A DNA stretch of 64,000 bases, from positions 248,001 to 312,000 of the forward strand of contig JAUHZO010000003.1 of NCBI GenBank assembly GCA_030425925.1, in the 5' to 3' direction. Origin of the DNA: Alphaproteobacteria bacterium (GTDB taxonomy: Bacteria > Pseudomonadota > Alphaproteobacteria > Rhodobacterales > Rhodobacteraceae). Position 1 is the first letter of the stretch. Every line of letters begins with the position of its first letter. The notes under the pieces were generated by a model that had not been told where the DNA came from, ran no database searches, and was given only the letters and a program-made list of their open reading frames with translations. Position numbers and translations under genes: made by a program. Of this stretch, positions 17,000-25,207 are shown in pieces.

Positions 17000-17968
17000 A
17001 TGCTGCAACTGGCCGTCTACAACCTCTTGTCGCCCATCGTGCTGTCCTTTGTGCTGGGGCTTGGGGCCTCGCTGGCACGATCGGATCTGAGCATTCCCGA
17101 GGCCGCGGCCAAGGCCATGTCGATCTATCTGCTCTTTGCCATCGGCTTCAAGGGCGGGGTCGCCGTAGCCGATCACGGGCTGGAGGCGCGGCTTGTGGCC
17201 ACGGTGCTGGCCGGGGTCGTGCTGTCCTTTGCCCTGCCATTGCTGGCCTTTGCCCTGCTGCGCGGCATGTCGCGCCTGTCGGTGGTCGACGCCGCCGCCG
17301 TGGCCGGGCATTACGGGTCGATCTCCATCGTCACCTTCGTGGCCGGAACCTCGGTGCTGGAAAGCGCGGGCCTGACCTCGGAAGGCTACCTTGTGGCGGT
17401 TGCCGCCGCGATGGAGGCCCCGGCCATCCTGTCGGCGCTGTGGCTTATCGCCCGTGGCGGCGGGGTCCGCCAGATGGACGGCGACCTGTGGCGCGAGATC
17501 CTGCTCAACGGCTCCATCGTGCTGCTGCTGGGGGCCTTTGCCATCGGGGCCATCACCGGGTCCGAGGGGCTGGCGCGGGTCGAGGCATTTCTGGTCAGCC
17601 CGTTCCAGGGGGTGCTGTGCCTGTTCCTGCTGGACATGGGCCTGATCGCCGGGCGCGGTCTGCGCGAGGGGGCCCGCGTTCTGGATCGCGGGGCGGTGCT
17701 GTTCGGCGTGCTGATGCCGGTGCTGGGCGCATCCGCCGGGGCGATGGCGGCGCTGCCGCTGGGCCTGTCCACCGGCGGCACGATGCTGCTGATGACATTG
17801 TCGGCCTCGGCCTCTTACATCGCCGTGCCCGCCGCGATGCGCGTGGCGGTGCCCGAAGCGAACCCGTCGGTCTATCTGACGCTGTCGCTGGCGATCACCT
17901 TTCCCTTCAACCTGACCCTGGGCCTGCCGCTGTACCTTGCGGCCGCCCAGTGGCTGACAACCGGCTGA
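17000..17968 (+). CDS. SbtA-like sodium-dependent bicarbonate transporter
   Basis: This 322-residue, strongly hydrophobic protein has about ten membrane segments. It begins LLSPIVLSFVLGLGASLARSDLSIPEA and continues with LLFAIGFKGGVAVAD, which matches the SbtA (formerly DUF897) family of Na+/bicarbonate symporters. An inverted-repeat topology is suggested by the related blocks in each half. The ATG follows GGGAGAGAGG. It is followed 14 bases later by a PII-like gene, the usual SbtA partner. In a heterotroph, bicarbonate for anaplerosis or fatty-acid synthesis is a reasonable use. Confidence 0.88.
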   Translation: MLQLAVYNLLSPIVLSFVLGLGASLARSDLSIPEAAAKAMSIYLLFAIGFKGGVAVADHGLEARLVATVLAGVVLSFALPLLAFALLRGMSRLSVVDAAAVAGHYGSISIVTFVAGTSVLESAGLTSEGYLVAVAAAMEAPAILSALWLIARGGGVRQMDGDLWREILLNGSIVLLLGAFAIGAITGSEGLARVEAFLVSPFQGVLCLFLLDMGLIAGRGLREGARVLDRGAVLFGVLMPVLGASAGAMAALPLGLSTGGTMLLMTLSASASYIAVPAAMRVAVPEANPSVYLTLSLAITFPFNLTLGLPLYLAAAQWLTTG

Positions 17969-17982
17969 CCGGAGGCGAAACG

Positions 17983-18294
17983 ATGCAGACCCACAAGGCA
18001 AAACGTGTCGAGATCACCATCGAGAAGGTCATGGAAACCCGCCTGACCGACGCCCTGACGCGGGCCGGCGTGACCGGCTGGTCGATCCTGCCCGTGCGCG
18101 GCGGATCGGGGCGGTCGGGGGCCTGGAGCCGCGAGGGCCAGATCAGCCGCGGCACCGGCATGGTGCAGGTGGTGTGCATCGTGCGCCCCGAGCGGCTGGA
18201 CCCGCTGCTGGAGGCGGCCTTTGCCGTGGTCGAGCGGCATATCGGCGTGGTCTGCATCACCGATTGCGAAGTGCTGCGCGCCGAACGGTTCTGA
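17983..18294 (+). CDS. SbtB-like PII-family regulator
   Basis: This is a 103-residue ferredoxin-like small protein. VEITIEKVMETRLTDALTRAG and the flexible loop GGSGRSGAWSREGQ (about residues 40-53), then QVVCIVRPERLDPLLEAAF, fit the PII-like SbtB proteins that bind adenyl nucleotides and gate SbtA. It lacks the CxGxxC tail seen in some cyanobacterial SbtB proteins. Fourteen bases separate it from sbtA, with a GGAGGC Shine-Dalgarno sequence. Assignment rests on family style and on being next to SbtA. Confidence 0.85.
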   Translation: MQTHKAKRVEITIEKVMETRLTDALTRAGVTGWSILPVRGGSGRSGAWSREGQISRGTGMVQVVCIVRPERLDPLLEAAFAVVERHIGVVCITDCEVLRAERF

Positions 18295-18317
18295 GGCCCC
18301 GCGGGCCGTGCCCCCGT

Positions 18318-18659
18318 TCAGTCCACCAGTTCGCCCGAGGCGCCGCCGCAATGGGCGCGGATGCAGGGCTTGCCGATGCGCGCGCTGATGTCGCGCAGCG
18401 GCACACCCAGGGCACGTCCGGTACACAGGGCCTCGCCACTGTCGAGCTTGAGGATCACCAGATGCCCGGCGCGAAACGCCACGCCGAACCCCTTGTGGCG
18501 GAGCTGACAGGTCAGCGAGTCCCAGCTTTCGGCGGTTTCCAGGATCGGAGTCAGGAACCCGCGCATCAGCGCCAGCGTCTCGCAATCCAGCGCGGGCGGC
18601 AGCGGGTTGGCGGGGTCTGGCCGGTCCCATCCGGACCGGTCCTGGGGTATATGGCGCAT
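18318..18659 (-). CDS. conserved hypothetical protein
   Basis: This is a 113-residue protein. The ATG has AGGA seven bases upstream; a longer reading frame continues upstream but includes a proline/arginine-rich stretch without support. The sequence alternates hydrophobic strands (GFGVAFRAGHLVILKL) with a Cys-containing end (GKPCIRAHCGGASGELVD). I do not recognise the family. It is convergent with sbtB, 23 bases between stops. Confidence 0.55.
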   Translation of the reverse strand: MRHIPQDRSGWDRPDPANPLPPALDCETLALMRGFLTPILETAESWDSLTCQLRHKGFGVAFRAGHLVILKLDSGEALCTGRALGVPLRDISARIGKPCIRAHCGGASGELVD

Positions 18660-18715
18660 GATGCGTCCTTTCTCACTCGTGCAACCACTTGCGGGCGGAC
18701 ACGCCGCCCGGCCTG

Positions 18716-18862
18716 TCACACCATCTGCATGCGGATCTCGGACCCGCCCCTTTCGGTCCGGAACAGGGGCCGGCGCGTGGGGCGCGCGCGACGCGGCCGT
18801 TCCAGCGCGATCAGGGCCCGAAGGCGTCTGCTGCGGGCGGTCTGGGTCAGGTCGATGGTCAC
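18716..18862 (-). CDS. possible 48-residue basic protein
   Basis: This is a short reading frame with a GTG start preceded by AAAGGAC at about seven bases, the same type of leader as the gene just downstream. The product is very basic (RSRRLRALIALERPRRARPTRR) without membrane segment. Its size makes chance possible. It would form a unit with the gene at 18318. Confidence 0.35.
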   Translation of the reverse strand: MTIDLTQTARSRRLRALIALERPRRARPTRRPLFRTERGGSEIRMQMV

Positions 18863-18934
18863 TGCTCTGTCCTTTCTTGTTGCGCCGCGGGCCGGACACG
18901 GCTTCCGGGCCTGATCAGCCTGCGCGGCCAAAGC

Positions 18935-19006
18935 GGCAACAAGACGGCACCGGACGGACAATCCGGCGACGATTTCTGGATTGGCAACAAAACGTCACCA
19001 ATCCAG
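18935..19006. repeat. direct repeats plus 9-bp inverted repeat upstream of asd end
   Basis: The 17-base unit GGCAACAAGACGGCACC at 18935-18951 returns at 18983-18999 with two differences. The second copy is enclosed by inverted arms CTGGATTGG (18976-18984) and CCAATCCAG (18998-19006). It lies between the end of asd and the start of the small basic reading frame, so it may be a control site for the latter or a hairpin behind asd. Apart from this and the short reading frame the 382-base gap holds nothing else I recognise. Confidence 0.45.
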
Positions 19007-19041
19007 CAACAATAGCGGGCGGACAGGCCGCCCCGCCGGGC

Positions 19042-20064
19042 TCAGCCCTTTTTCAGCGCCTTCTGGCCCAGCACCTCGGCGATCTGCACCGCGTTGAGGG
19101 CCGCGCCCTTGCGCAGGTTGTCCGAGACCACCCAGATGTTCAGGCCGTTGTCGATGGTGCTGTCCTGCCGGATGCGGCTGACAAAGGTGGCAAAGTCGCC
19201 CACGCATTCGATCGGGGTGACGTAGCCGCCATCCTCGCGCTTGTCGATCACCATGACGCCGGGGCTTTCTCGCAGGATGTCGCGCGCCTCGTCCTCGTCC
19301 AGGTAGTCTTCGAACTCGATGTTGATGGCCTCGGAATGGCCGACAAAGACCGGCACGCGCACGCAGGTCGCGGTGACCTTGATCTTCGGGTCGACGATCT
19401 TCTTGGTCTCGGCCACCATCTTCCACTCTTCCTTGGTCGAGCCGTCTTCCATGAAGACGTCGATATGCGGGATGACGTTGAAGGCGATCTGCTTCTGGAA
19501 CTTCTTCGGCGCGACTTCGGAGGTGGGGTTGTAGACCGCCTTGGTCTGGTCCCACAGCTCGTCCATGCCGTCCTTGCCCGCGCCGGACACCGACTGGTAG
19601 GTCGATACCACCACCCGCTTGATCCGCGCGCGGTCATGCAGCGGCTTCAGGGCCACGACCATCTGCGCGGTGGAACAGTTCGGGTTCGCGATGATGTTCT
19701 TCCTGGTGTAGCCCAGCACCGCGTCGGCGTTCACCTCGGGCACCACCAGCGGCACGTCCGGGTCGTAGCGGTAGAGCGAGGAGTTGTCGATCACCACACA
19801 GCCCGCCGAAGCGGCCTTGGGCGCATATTCCTTTGTCGGGCCCGACCCGATGGCGAACAGGGCGATGTCCCATCCGGTGAAATCGAACGTGTCCAGATCC
19901 CGGGTTTTCAGGGTCTTGTCACCAAAGCTCACCTCGGTTCCAAGGCTGCGGCGCGAGGCCAGCGCAGCGATGTCGTCGACGGGAAACTCCCGTTCGGCGA
20001 GGATGTTCAGCATTTCGCGGCCCACATTGCCCGTGGCACCGGCGACAACGACCTTGTAGCCCAT
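19042..20064 (-). CDS. asd: aspartate-semialdehyde dehydrogenase
   Basis: This is a 340-residue NADP-dependent enzyme of the aspartate family pathway. It reduces aspartyl phosphate to the semialdehyde for lysine, threonine, methionine and cell-wall diaminopimelate. GATGNVGREML at the N-terminus is the NADP loop, and NPNCSTAQMV carries the catalytic Cys. The ATG has GGAGG six bases before it; upstream in-frame sequence does not resemble the family. dapD and dapE, two later steps of the lysine route, are at 24.4 and 29.7 kb. Confidence 0.96.
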   Translation of the reverse strand: MGYKVVVAGATGNVGREMLNILAEREFPVDDIAALASRRSLGTEVSFGDKTLKTRDLDTFDFTGWDIALFAIGSGPTKEYAPKAASAGCVVIDNSSLYRYDPDVPLVVPEVNADAVLGYTRKNIIANPNCSTAQMVVALKPLHDRARIKRVVVSTYQSVSGAGKDGMDELWDQTKAVYNPTSEVAPKKFQKQIAFNVIPHIDVFMEDGSTKEEWKMVAETKKIVDPKIKVTATCVRVPVFVGHSEAINIEFEDYLDEDEARDILRESPGVMVIDKREDGGYVTPIECVGDFATFVSRIRQDSTIDNGLNIWVVSDNLRKGAALNAVQIAEVLGQKALKKG

Positions 20065-20461
20065 GATGGCCCTCCGTTCGGTTGATGCGGCCAACAAGGC
20101 GGGACACCCCTGCCGCAACTGGCGGGCTGCATATCCCAGCCGCCGGTACGGTGAAAGGGGGCATCGCCGGGCAGAGCCTGATTCGCGGCCCCAAACCCGA
20201 TTCGGACATGCCCCAACAGCCCGCGCCGGCGTGAGGAGCGCCTTGTTTTGCATCAAAAGACCGGAAAATCGGTGGTTTCCTGCCACAATTTGCAGGTGCA
20301 GAAATTCCTTACTTGTCTATTTATTAAGCGTTCGACTAGAACCCGGGGAGTGTTGTTCCGAGTGCCATTCACACTTTGTTAACTGTTTGCGCTCTGTTGT
20401 TTGTTGAACAAAATCAGCCGATTGGCACACGCTTTGAAACCGGGTGCGGGGGGACAGGAAA
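20065..20461. other. intergenic region, divergent asd and sugar-dehydratase promoters
   Basis: This 397-base region holds no gene I can support. The part from about 20250 to 20420 is clearly AT-richer than its surroundings. It contains a 13-base palindrome TTTGTT-G-AACAAA at 20400-20412. It must contain the promoters of both divergent genes, but no confident -35/-10 pair was found. Confidence 0.4.
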
Positions 20462-22345
20462 TTGTTTTTCTACAGGATCGTTACCCATCTGACGCGATCG
20501 CAGAAACAGGCGGTTTTTGCGCTTGTCGACGCCGCCGTCATCCTGGCGATGTTCGTCAGCGCCATCGCACTCGAAGCCTCCGTCAACGCCGACCGCGAAA
20601 CCCTGCTGCGGCTGGCCGACATTGCCCTCCTGATCACGCTGGCGGGCACCGCCATCGGCTGGTGGCTGGGCCTGCCGCGCATCAAGCTGAACGCCTACGA
20701 GACCCGCGGCATCATCCTGACCGCGGGTTTTGCCGTCTTGGCGGCGCTGACCGGCGGTTTCTTCAACATCGTGCTGCAAAAGCATCTGCCGTTCGGCGTG
20801 TTTCTGATCTTTTCCCTGCTTCTAATGGTGGTCTGCGCCACCTGGCGGATCGTGCTGCTGCACATCACGCTGGAAATCTACCGCCGCGGCAAGGTGCGCA
20901 TGCGGGTCCTCGTCTACGGTGCCGGGCAGACCGGCCAGCAGCTGGTGGCCGCGCTGCGCCATGACGATGCGGTGCAGGCCGTGGCCTTTGTCGATGACAA
21001 TCCGACCCTGCAAAGCCTGGTGGTCGCGGGCCTGCGCGTCTATGCACCGTCCAGCCTCAAGGAACTGATCGTCGAAAAGGACATCGACAGGGTGGTGCTG
21101 GCAATGCCGTCCATCAGCCAGCCTGCGCAATCGCGCATCGCGCACCGTCTGCGCACCATCGGCTGCGAGGTGCACGCCCTGCCCTCCTTTGCCGAACTGG
21201 TGGGTGAGGGCGAACTGAAAAAGCGCGTCGCCCCGGTGGCACTGGACGAACTTCTGGGCCGCAACCGGCTGGAAAAGGAACTTCCCGGCGTCAGCCACGC
21301 CTATTCCGGCCGCCGTATCCTGATCACCGGGGCCGGCGGCTCCATCGGGTCCGAACTCAGCCGCCAGCTGATTGCCTGCCGTCCCGACTGCCTCGTGCTG
21401 GTCGATCATTCGGAACTGGCGCTGTACAACATCGAAAAGGAACTGCGCGATCTCAGCGCAACCCTGGACATCGTGCCGGTGCTGGGTTCGGTCCTGAACG
21501 AGGACCTGATGCGCGACGTGCTGACCGAACACAGCGTCGAAGTGGTGCTGCACGCCGCCGCCTACAAGCACCTGCCGCTGGTCGAATGCAATGCCATCAC
21601 CGGGCTGCGCAACAACGTCATCGGCACCAAGATCATGGCCGATGCCGCCCGCGATGCCGGGGTCGAACGGTTCATCCTCGTCTCGTCCGACAAGGCGGTA
21701 CGCCCGACCAACGTGATGGGCGCGTCCAAGCGGCTGGCCGAACTGGTGGTGCAGGACCTTGCCACCCGCTCGGCCGGGACCCGGTTTTCCATGGTGCGCT
21801 TTGGCAATGTGCTGGGTTCGTCCGGTTCGGTCATTCCGCTGTTCGAGGAACAGATCGCCCGCGGCGGCCCGGTCACCCTGACCGACCTGCAGGTGACGCG
21901 GTATTTCATGACCATCTCCGAAGCGGCGCGCCTGGTGCTTCTGGCCGGGTCGTTCGCCCGCGGCGGCGACGTGTTCGTGCTCGACATGGGTGACCCGGTG
22001 CCGATCCGCAAGCTGGCCCGCCAGATGATCGAAGGGGCCGGCTATACCGTGAAGACGGCCGACAACCCGGATGGCGATATCGAGATCATCGTCACCGGGC
22101 TGCGCCCGGGCGAAAAGATGCACGAAGAGCTTTTGATCTCGGCCGACATGCTGACCACGCCGCACAGCAAGATCATGCGGGCGCAGGAAAGCTATCTGTC
22201 GGAATTCGAGATGGCCACCGCGCTCAAGGAACTGCGCCAATCCATCGCGGCGCGCGACGAGGCCGCGGCCCGCGCGGTGATCGCGCGCTGGGTGGAAAAG
22301 GGCGACATGCCCCCGGTCAAGACGGCAGACGGCGAACCGGCCTGA
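20462..22345 (+). CDS. membrane-bound UDP-sugar 4,6-dehydratase (WbpM/CapD type)
   Basis: This is a protein of about 627 residues. Four hydrophobic segments occupy the first ~130 residues. A CoA-binding-like Rossmann segment follows (VYGAGQTGQQLVAAL), then the catalytic short-chain dehydrogenase domain with ITGAGGSIGSELSRQL near residue 285 and SSDKAVRPTNVMGASKR near 410, where Met replaces the usual Tyr of YxxxK, as in large WbpM-type enzymes. It dehydrates UDP-N-acetyl sugars for surface polysaccharides. The start is probably TTG with GGGGG eight bases upstream; a GTG six codons earlier is possible. Confidence 0.88.
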   Translation: MFFYRIVTHLTRSQKQAVFALVDAAVILAMFVSAIALEASVNADRETLLRLADIALLITLAGTAIGWWLGLPRIKLNAYETRGIILTAGFAVLAALTGGFFNIVLQKHLPFGVFLIFSLLLMVVCATWRIVLLHITLEIYRRGKVRMRVLVYGAGQTGQQLVAALRHDDAVQAVAFVDDNPTLQSLVVAGLRVYAPSSLKELIVEKDIDRVVLAMPSISQPAQSRIAHRLRTIGCEVHALPSFAELVGEGELKKRVAPVALDELLGRNRLEKELPGVSHAYSGRRILITGAGGSIGSELSRQLIACRPDCLVLVDHSELALYNIEKELRDLSATLDIVPVLGSVLNEDLMRDVLTEHSVEVVLHAAAYKHLPLVECNAITGLRNNVIGTKIMADAARDAGVERFILVSSDKAVRPTNVMGASKRLAELVVQDLATRSAGTRFSMVRFGNVLGSSGSVIPLFEEQIARGGPVTLTDLQVTRYFMTISEAARLVLLAGSFARGGDVFVLDMGDPVPIRKLARQMIEGAGYTVKTADNPDGDIEIIVTGLRPGEKMHEELLISADMLTTPHSKIMRAQESYLSEFEMATALKELRQSIAARDEAAARAVIARWVEKGDMPPVKTADGEPA

Positions 22346-22356
22346 CCCGCACCGCC

Positions 22357-23199
22357 CTAGCGGTCGGGAATGTCGTCGCGCGCCGGGGCGGGTGCCCAGT
22401 TCTCGATGATGTCCGCCGCCTCTGTCGCGGTTTCCACAAAGCGGAACAGGTCCAGGTCCTGCGCACTGATTGTGCCGGCATCGGCCAGCGCGTCCCAGTT
22501 GATGATCCGTTCCCAGAAGGCCCGCCCGAACAGCAGAAAGGGCACCCGGCGCATCCGCCCGGTCTGGATCAGGGTCAGCGCCTCGAACAGCTCGTCCAGC
22601 GTGCCGAACCCGCCGGGAAAGACGCAGATGGCCCGGGCCCGCATGAGAAAATGCATCTTGCGGATCGCGAAATAGTGGAAGTTGAAGGCCAGTTCCGGCG
22701 TCACATAGGGGTTCGGCGCCTGTTCATGCGGAAGCACGATGTTCAACCCGATCGAGATGCCCTGCTCGTCCTGCGCCCCGCGATTGCCCGCTTCCATCAC
22801 CCCGGGGCCGCCGCCGGTGACGATCACGAACTCGCGGTTGCCGGTGGCCCTGGATTTCAGCGTCATCAGCCGGGCAAAGGCGCGCGCCTCGTCATAGAAA
22901 TGCGACAGCTCGGCCAGGGTCCGCGTCCGCGCGGCGTCACGGCGTTCCGGCGCCGGAATGCGCGCACCGCCAAACAGCACCACCGTCGACTGGATGTCAT
23001 GCTGATCCAGCAGCATCTCGAATTTCAGAAGCTCCAGCTGCAGCCGCACCGGGCGCAACTCCTCGCGGCACAGAAAATCTTCGTCGGCAAAGGCCAGCCG
23101 GTAGCTGGGCGATTGCGTCTGCGGCGTGACCGGCACATGTTCTGCCGTGTCCCGGTCCAGATGGGCGTCGCGAAAGGGGCTGCGGCGGGTGTCGGTCAT
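22357..23199 (-). CDS. LOG family (TIGR00730) nucleotide phosphoribohydrolase
   Basis: This 280-residue protein has the family motifs GGGPGVMEAGNRGA and PGGFGTLDELFE. LOG-family enzymes hydrolyse nucleoside 5'-monophosphates, classically cytokinin nucleotides but also AMP. It carries an N-terminal extension of about 90 residues, as in the longer bacterial subgroup. The start was set at the ATG preceded by AAGGAGAGG; seven codons further upstream another ATG exists. It is convergent with the dehydratase gene (11 bases between stops). Confidence 0.88.
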   Translation of the reverse strand: MTDTRRSPFRDAHLDRDTAEHVPVTPQTQSPSYRLAFADEDFLCREELRPVRLQLELLKFEMLLDQHDIQSTVVLFGGARIPAPERRDAARTRTLAELSHFYDEARAFARLMTLKSRATGNREFVIVTGGGPGVMEAGNRGAQDEQGISIGLNIVLPHEQAPNPYVTPELAFNFHYFAIRKMHFLMRARAICVFPGGFGTLDELFEALTLIQTGRMRRVPFLLFGRAFWERIINWDALADAGTISAQDLDLFRFVETATEAADIIENWAPAPARDDIPDR

Positions 23200-23270
23200 G
23201 GGCCTCTCCTTGTCGGGCATTCCTCACACCTATAGCGTCGGATCGGCAAGCGCTAGGCAAGGAGAGGATG

Positions 23271-24188
23271 ATGGACTGGAGAGCCGAGATTGACGCAGCC
23301 GCAGGCCGGATCGCGGGCCATGTCGTGACGACGCCGGTCATGATGTCCGACACGCTGTGGGACCGGCCGGTGGCGCTCAAGCTGGAACAGCTGCAGCACA
23401 CCGGCAGCTTCAAGGCGCGCGGGGCGTTCAACACGCTCTCGGCGGTGGAGGTGCCCGAAGGCGGCGTGGTGGCGGCCTCGGGCGGCAATCACGGCGCGGC
23501 GGTGGGCTTTGCGGCGCACCGGCTGGGGCACCGGGCGCGCATCTTCGTGCCCGAACTCGCAGGCCCGGCCAAGATCGCGCTGATCGAACGCACCGGGGCC
23601 GACCTGACCGTGGTGCCGGGAGAGTATGCCGACGCGCTCGACATGGCGCGGCGGTTCGAGTCCGAACAGGGCGCGATGCAGGTCCATGCCTATGACGCGC
23701 CGCTCACGGTGGCGGGCCAGGGCACCCTGATGCGCGAATGGGAGGCGCAGGGGCTCGACGCCGACACGGTGCTGATCGCCGTGGGCGGCGGCGGCCTGAT
23801 CGCGGGCGCGCTGGCCTGGCTGCAGGGCAGCCGCAAGGTCGTGGCGGTGGAGCCTTCCGGCTGCGCCACCCTGCAAGCCGCGCTGGCGGCCGGGGGTCCG
23901 GTGGACGTCCCCGTCTCCGGGGTGGCGGCAAATGCGCTGGGGGCGCGGCGGATCGGCACGATCTGCCACGATCTGGCCCGGGCCCAGGACATCGCGGCCA
24001 TCACCGTGCCCGACGATGCGATCCTCGGGGCGCAACTGTCGCTCTGGCAGACCCACCGGCTGCTTGTCGAGCCCGCAGGGGCCTGCGCGCTCGCCGCGCT
24101 GCAATCGGGCGCCTACAGGCCCGAGACCGGGGAAAAGGTCGCCGTCCTGGTCTGCGGCGCAAACCCGGCCCCCGATCCGCTGGCCTGA
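23271..24188 (+). CDS. threonine/serine dehydratase-like PLP enzyme
   Basis: This is a 305-residue fold-type II PLP protein. The Schiff-base Lys is in [20 protein letters not shown] follows, and the glycine loop [10 protein letters not shown] binds the phosphate. There is no C-terminal ACT regulatory domain, so it is of the catabolic/serine racemase-dehydratase size class. The exact substrate (Thr, Ser, or hydroxyaspartate) is not decided by sequence. GGAG lies six bases before the second of two tandem ATGs, which is used here. Confidence 0.87.
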   Translation: MDWRAEIDAAAGRIAGHVVTTPVMMSDTLWDRPVALKLEQLQHTGSFKARGAFNTLSAVEVPEGGVVAASGGNHGAAVGFAAHRLGHRARIFVPELAGPAKIALIERTGADLTVVPGEYADALDMARRFESEQGAMQVHAYDAPLTVAGQGTLMREWEAQGLDADTVLIAVGGGGLIAGALAWLQGSRKVVAVEPSGCATLQAALAAGGPVDVPVSGVAANALGARRIGTICHDLARAQDIAAITVPDDAILGAQLSLWQTHRLLVEPAGACALAALQSGAYRPETGEKVAVLVCGANPAPDPLA

Positions 24189-24259
24189 CCCTCTGCCTGA
24201 TCCTCTGGCCTGATGACCAGACCCGCTCTTTCATCTTTCTTCAAATACCTCCGGGGAGC

Positions 24260-24279
24260 GCGAGGGGCTGGCCCCTCGC
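24260..24279. terminator. GC-rich hairpin after the dehydratase gene
   Basis: The arms GCGAGGGG and CCCCTCGC flank the loop CTGG, 71 bases after the dehydratase stop. There is no U-run, so it is a weak terminator or a transcript-stabilising hairpin. It immediately precedes the conserved repeat at 24292-24327. Confidence 0.4.
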
Positions 24280-24291
24280 TGCCGGACCGCG

Positions 24292-24327
24292 CCACCGGCA
24301 CCACCGGCCATTGTCGTGCCCGCCCCC
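24292..24327. repeat. dispersed intergenic repeat, copy 1
   Basis: CCACCGGCACCAC, nine other bases, then TCGTGCCCGCCCCC. The same two blocks, exactly conserved, enclose an 18-base centre at 31423-31467. Both copies follow a hairpin and lie between two plus-strand genes. Confidence 0.55.
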
Positions 24328-24370
24328 AGTCGCTATAGCCCCGCGCAACGACAGGAAGAGGGAGAGACCC

Positions 24371-25198
24371 ATGTCCAATGCACAGCTCGAAGCCGCCATC
24401 GAAGCCGCCTGGGAGGCAAGGACCGAGATCACGCCGTCGACCGGCGGCGAAACCCGCGACGCCATCGAGGCCACGCTGAACGCGCTCGACAGCGGCAGCC
24501 TGCGGGTGGCGGAAAAGCAGGCCGATGGCAGCTGGCACGTCAACCAGTGGGCCAAGAAGGCCGTTCTGCTGGGCTTTCGCCTGAAGGACATGGAACAGCA
24601 CGATGGCGGCCCGCAGGGCGGCCACTGGTGGGACAAGGTCGACAGCAAGTTCAGGGGCTGGGGCGACGCGGAATGGAAAGACGCGGGCTTTCGCGCCGTT
24701 CCGAACTGCATCGTGCGCAAATCCGCCTTCATCGCGCCGGGCGTGGTGCTGATGCCGTCTTTCGTCAACCTGGGCGCCTATGTCGACGAAGGCACCATGG
24801 TCGACACCTGGGCCACCGTGGGCTCTTGCGCACAGATCGGCAAGAACGTGCACCTGTCGGGCGGCGTGGGCATCGGCGGCGTGCTGGAGCCGATGCAGGC
24901 CGGCCCGACCATCATCGAGGACAATTGCTTTGTCGGTGCGCGGTCCGAAGTGGTCGAGGGTGTGATCGTCCGCGAAGGCTCGGTCCTTGGCATGGGCGTC
25001 TTCCTTGGCCAGTCCACCAAGATCGTCGACCGCGAGACCGGCGAGGTCATGTATGGCGAAGTGCCGCCCTATTCAGTCGTGGTCGCCGGCACGATGCCCA
25101 GCAAGAACAATGTCAGCCTCTATTGCGCCGTGATCGTGAAGCGTGTCGATGAAAAGACCCGCTCCAAGACCGGCATCAACGAGCTGCTGCGCGACTGA
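24371..25198 (+). CDS. dapD: tetrahydrodipicolinate N-succinyltransferase
   Basis: This 275-residue enzyme transfers succinyl from succinyl-CoA in the succinylase branch of lysine/diaminopimelate synthesis. After a helical N-terminus there is the left-handed beta-helix region with hexapeptide-type repeats ([20 protein letters not shown], and [18 protein letters not shown]). [15 protein letters not shown] is characteristic of DapD. The ATG follows a GGGAGAGACCC leader. dapE follows 4.5 kb later with unrelated genes between. Confidence 0.96.
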   Translation: MSNAQLEAAIEAAWEARTEITPSTGGETRDAIEATLNALDSGSLRVAEKQADGSWHVNQWAKKAVLLGFRLKDMEQHDGGPQGGHWWDKVDSKFRGWGDAEWKDAGFRAVPNCIVRKSAFIAPGVVLMPSFVNLGAYVDEGTMVDTWATVGSCAQIGKNVHLSGGVGIGGVLEPMQAGPTIIEDNCFVGARSEVVEGVIVREGSVLGMGVFLGQSTKIVDRETGEVMYGEVPPYSVVVAGTMPSKNNVSLYCAVIVKRVDEKTRSKTGINELLRD

Positions 25199-25207
25199 CC
25201 CGCCGCC

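Noticed and set aside
20313-20341. Possible promoter TTGTCT-17-CTAGAA before the dehydratase gene
   Set aside because: The -10 element matches the consensus too poorly to be reported as a site.
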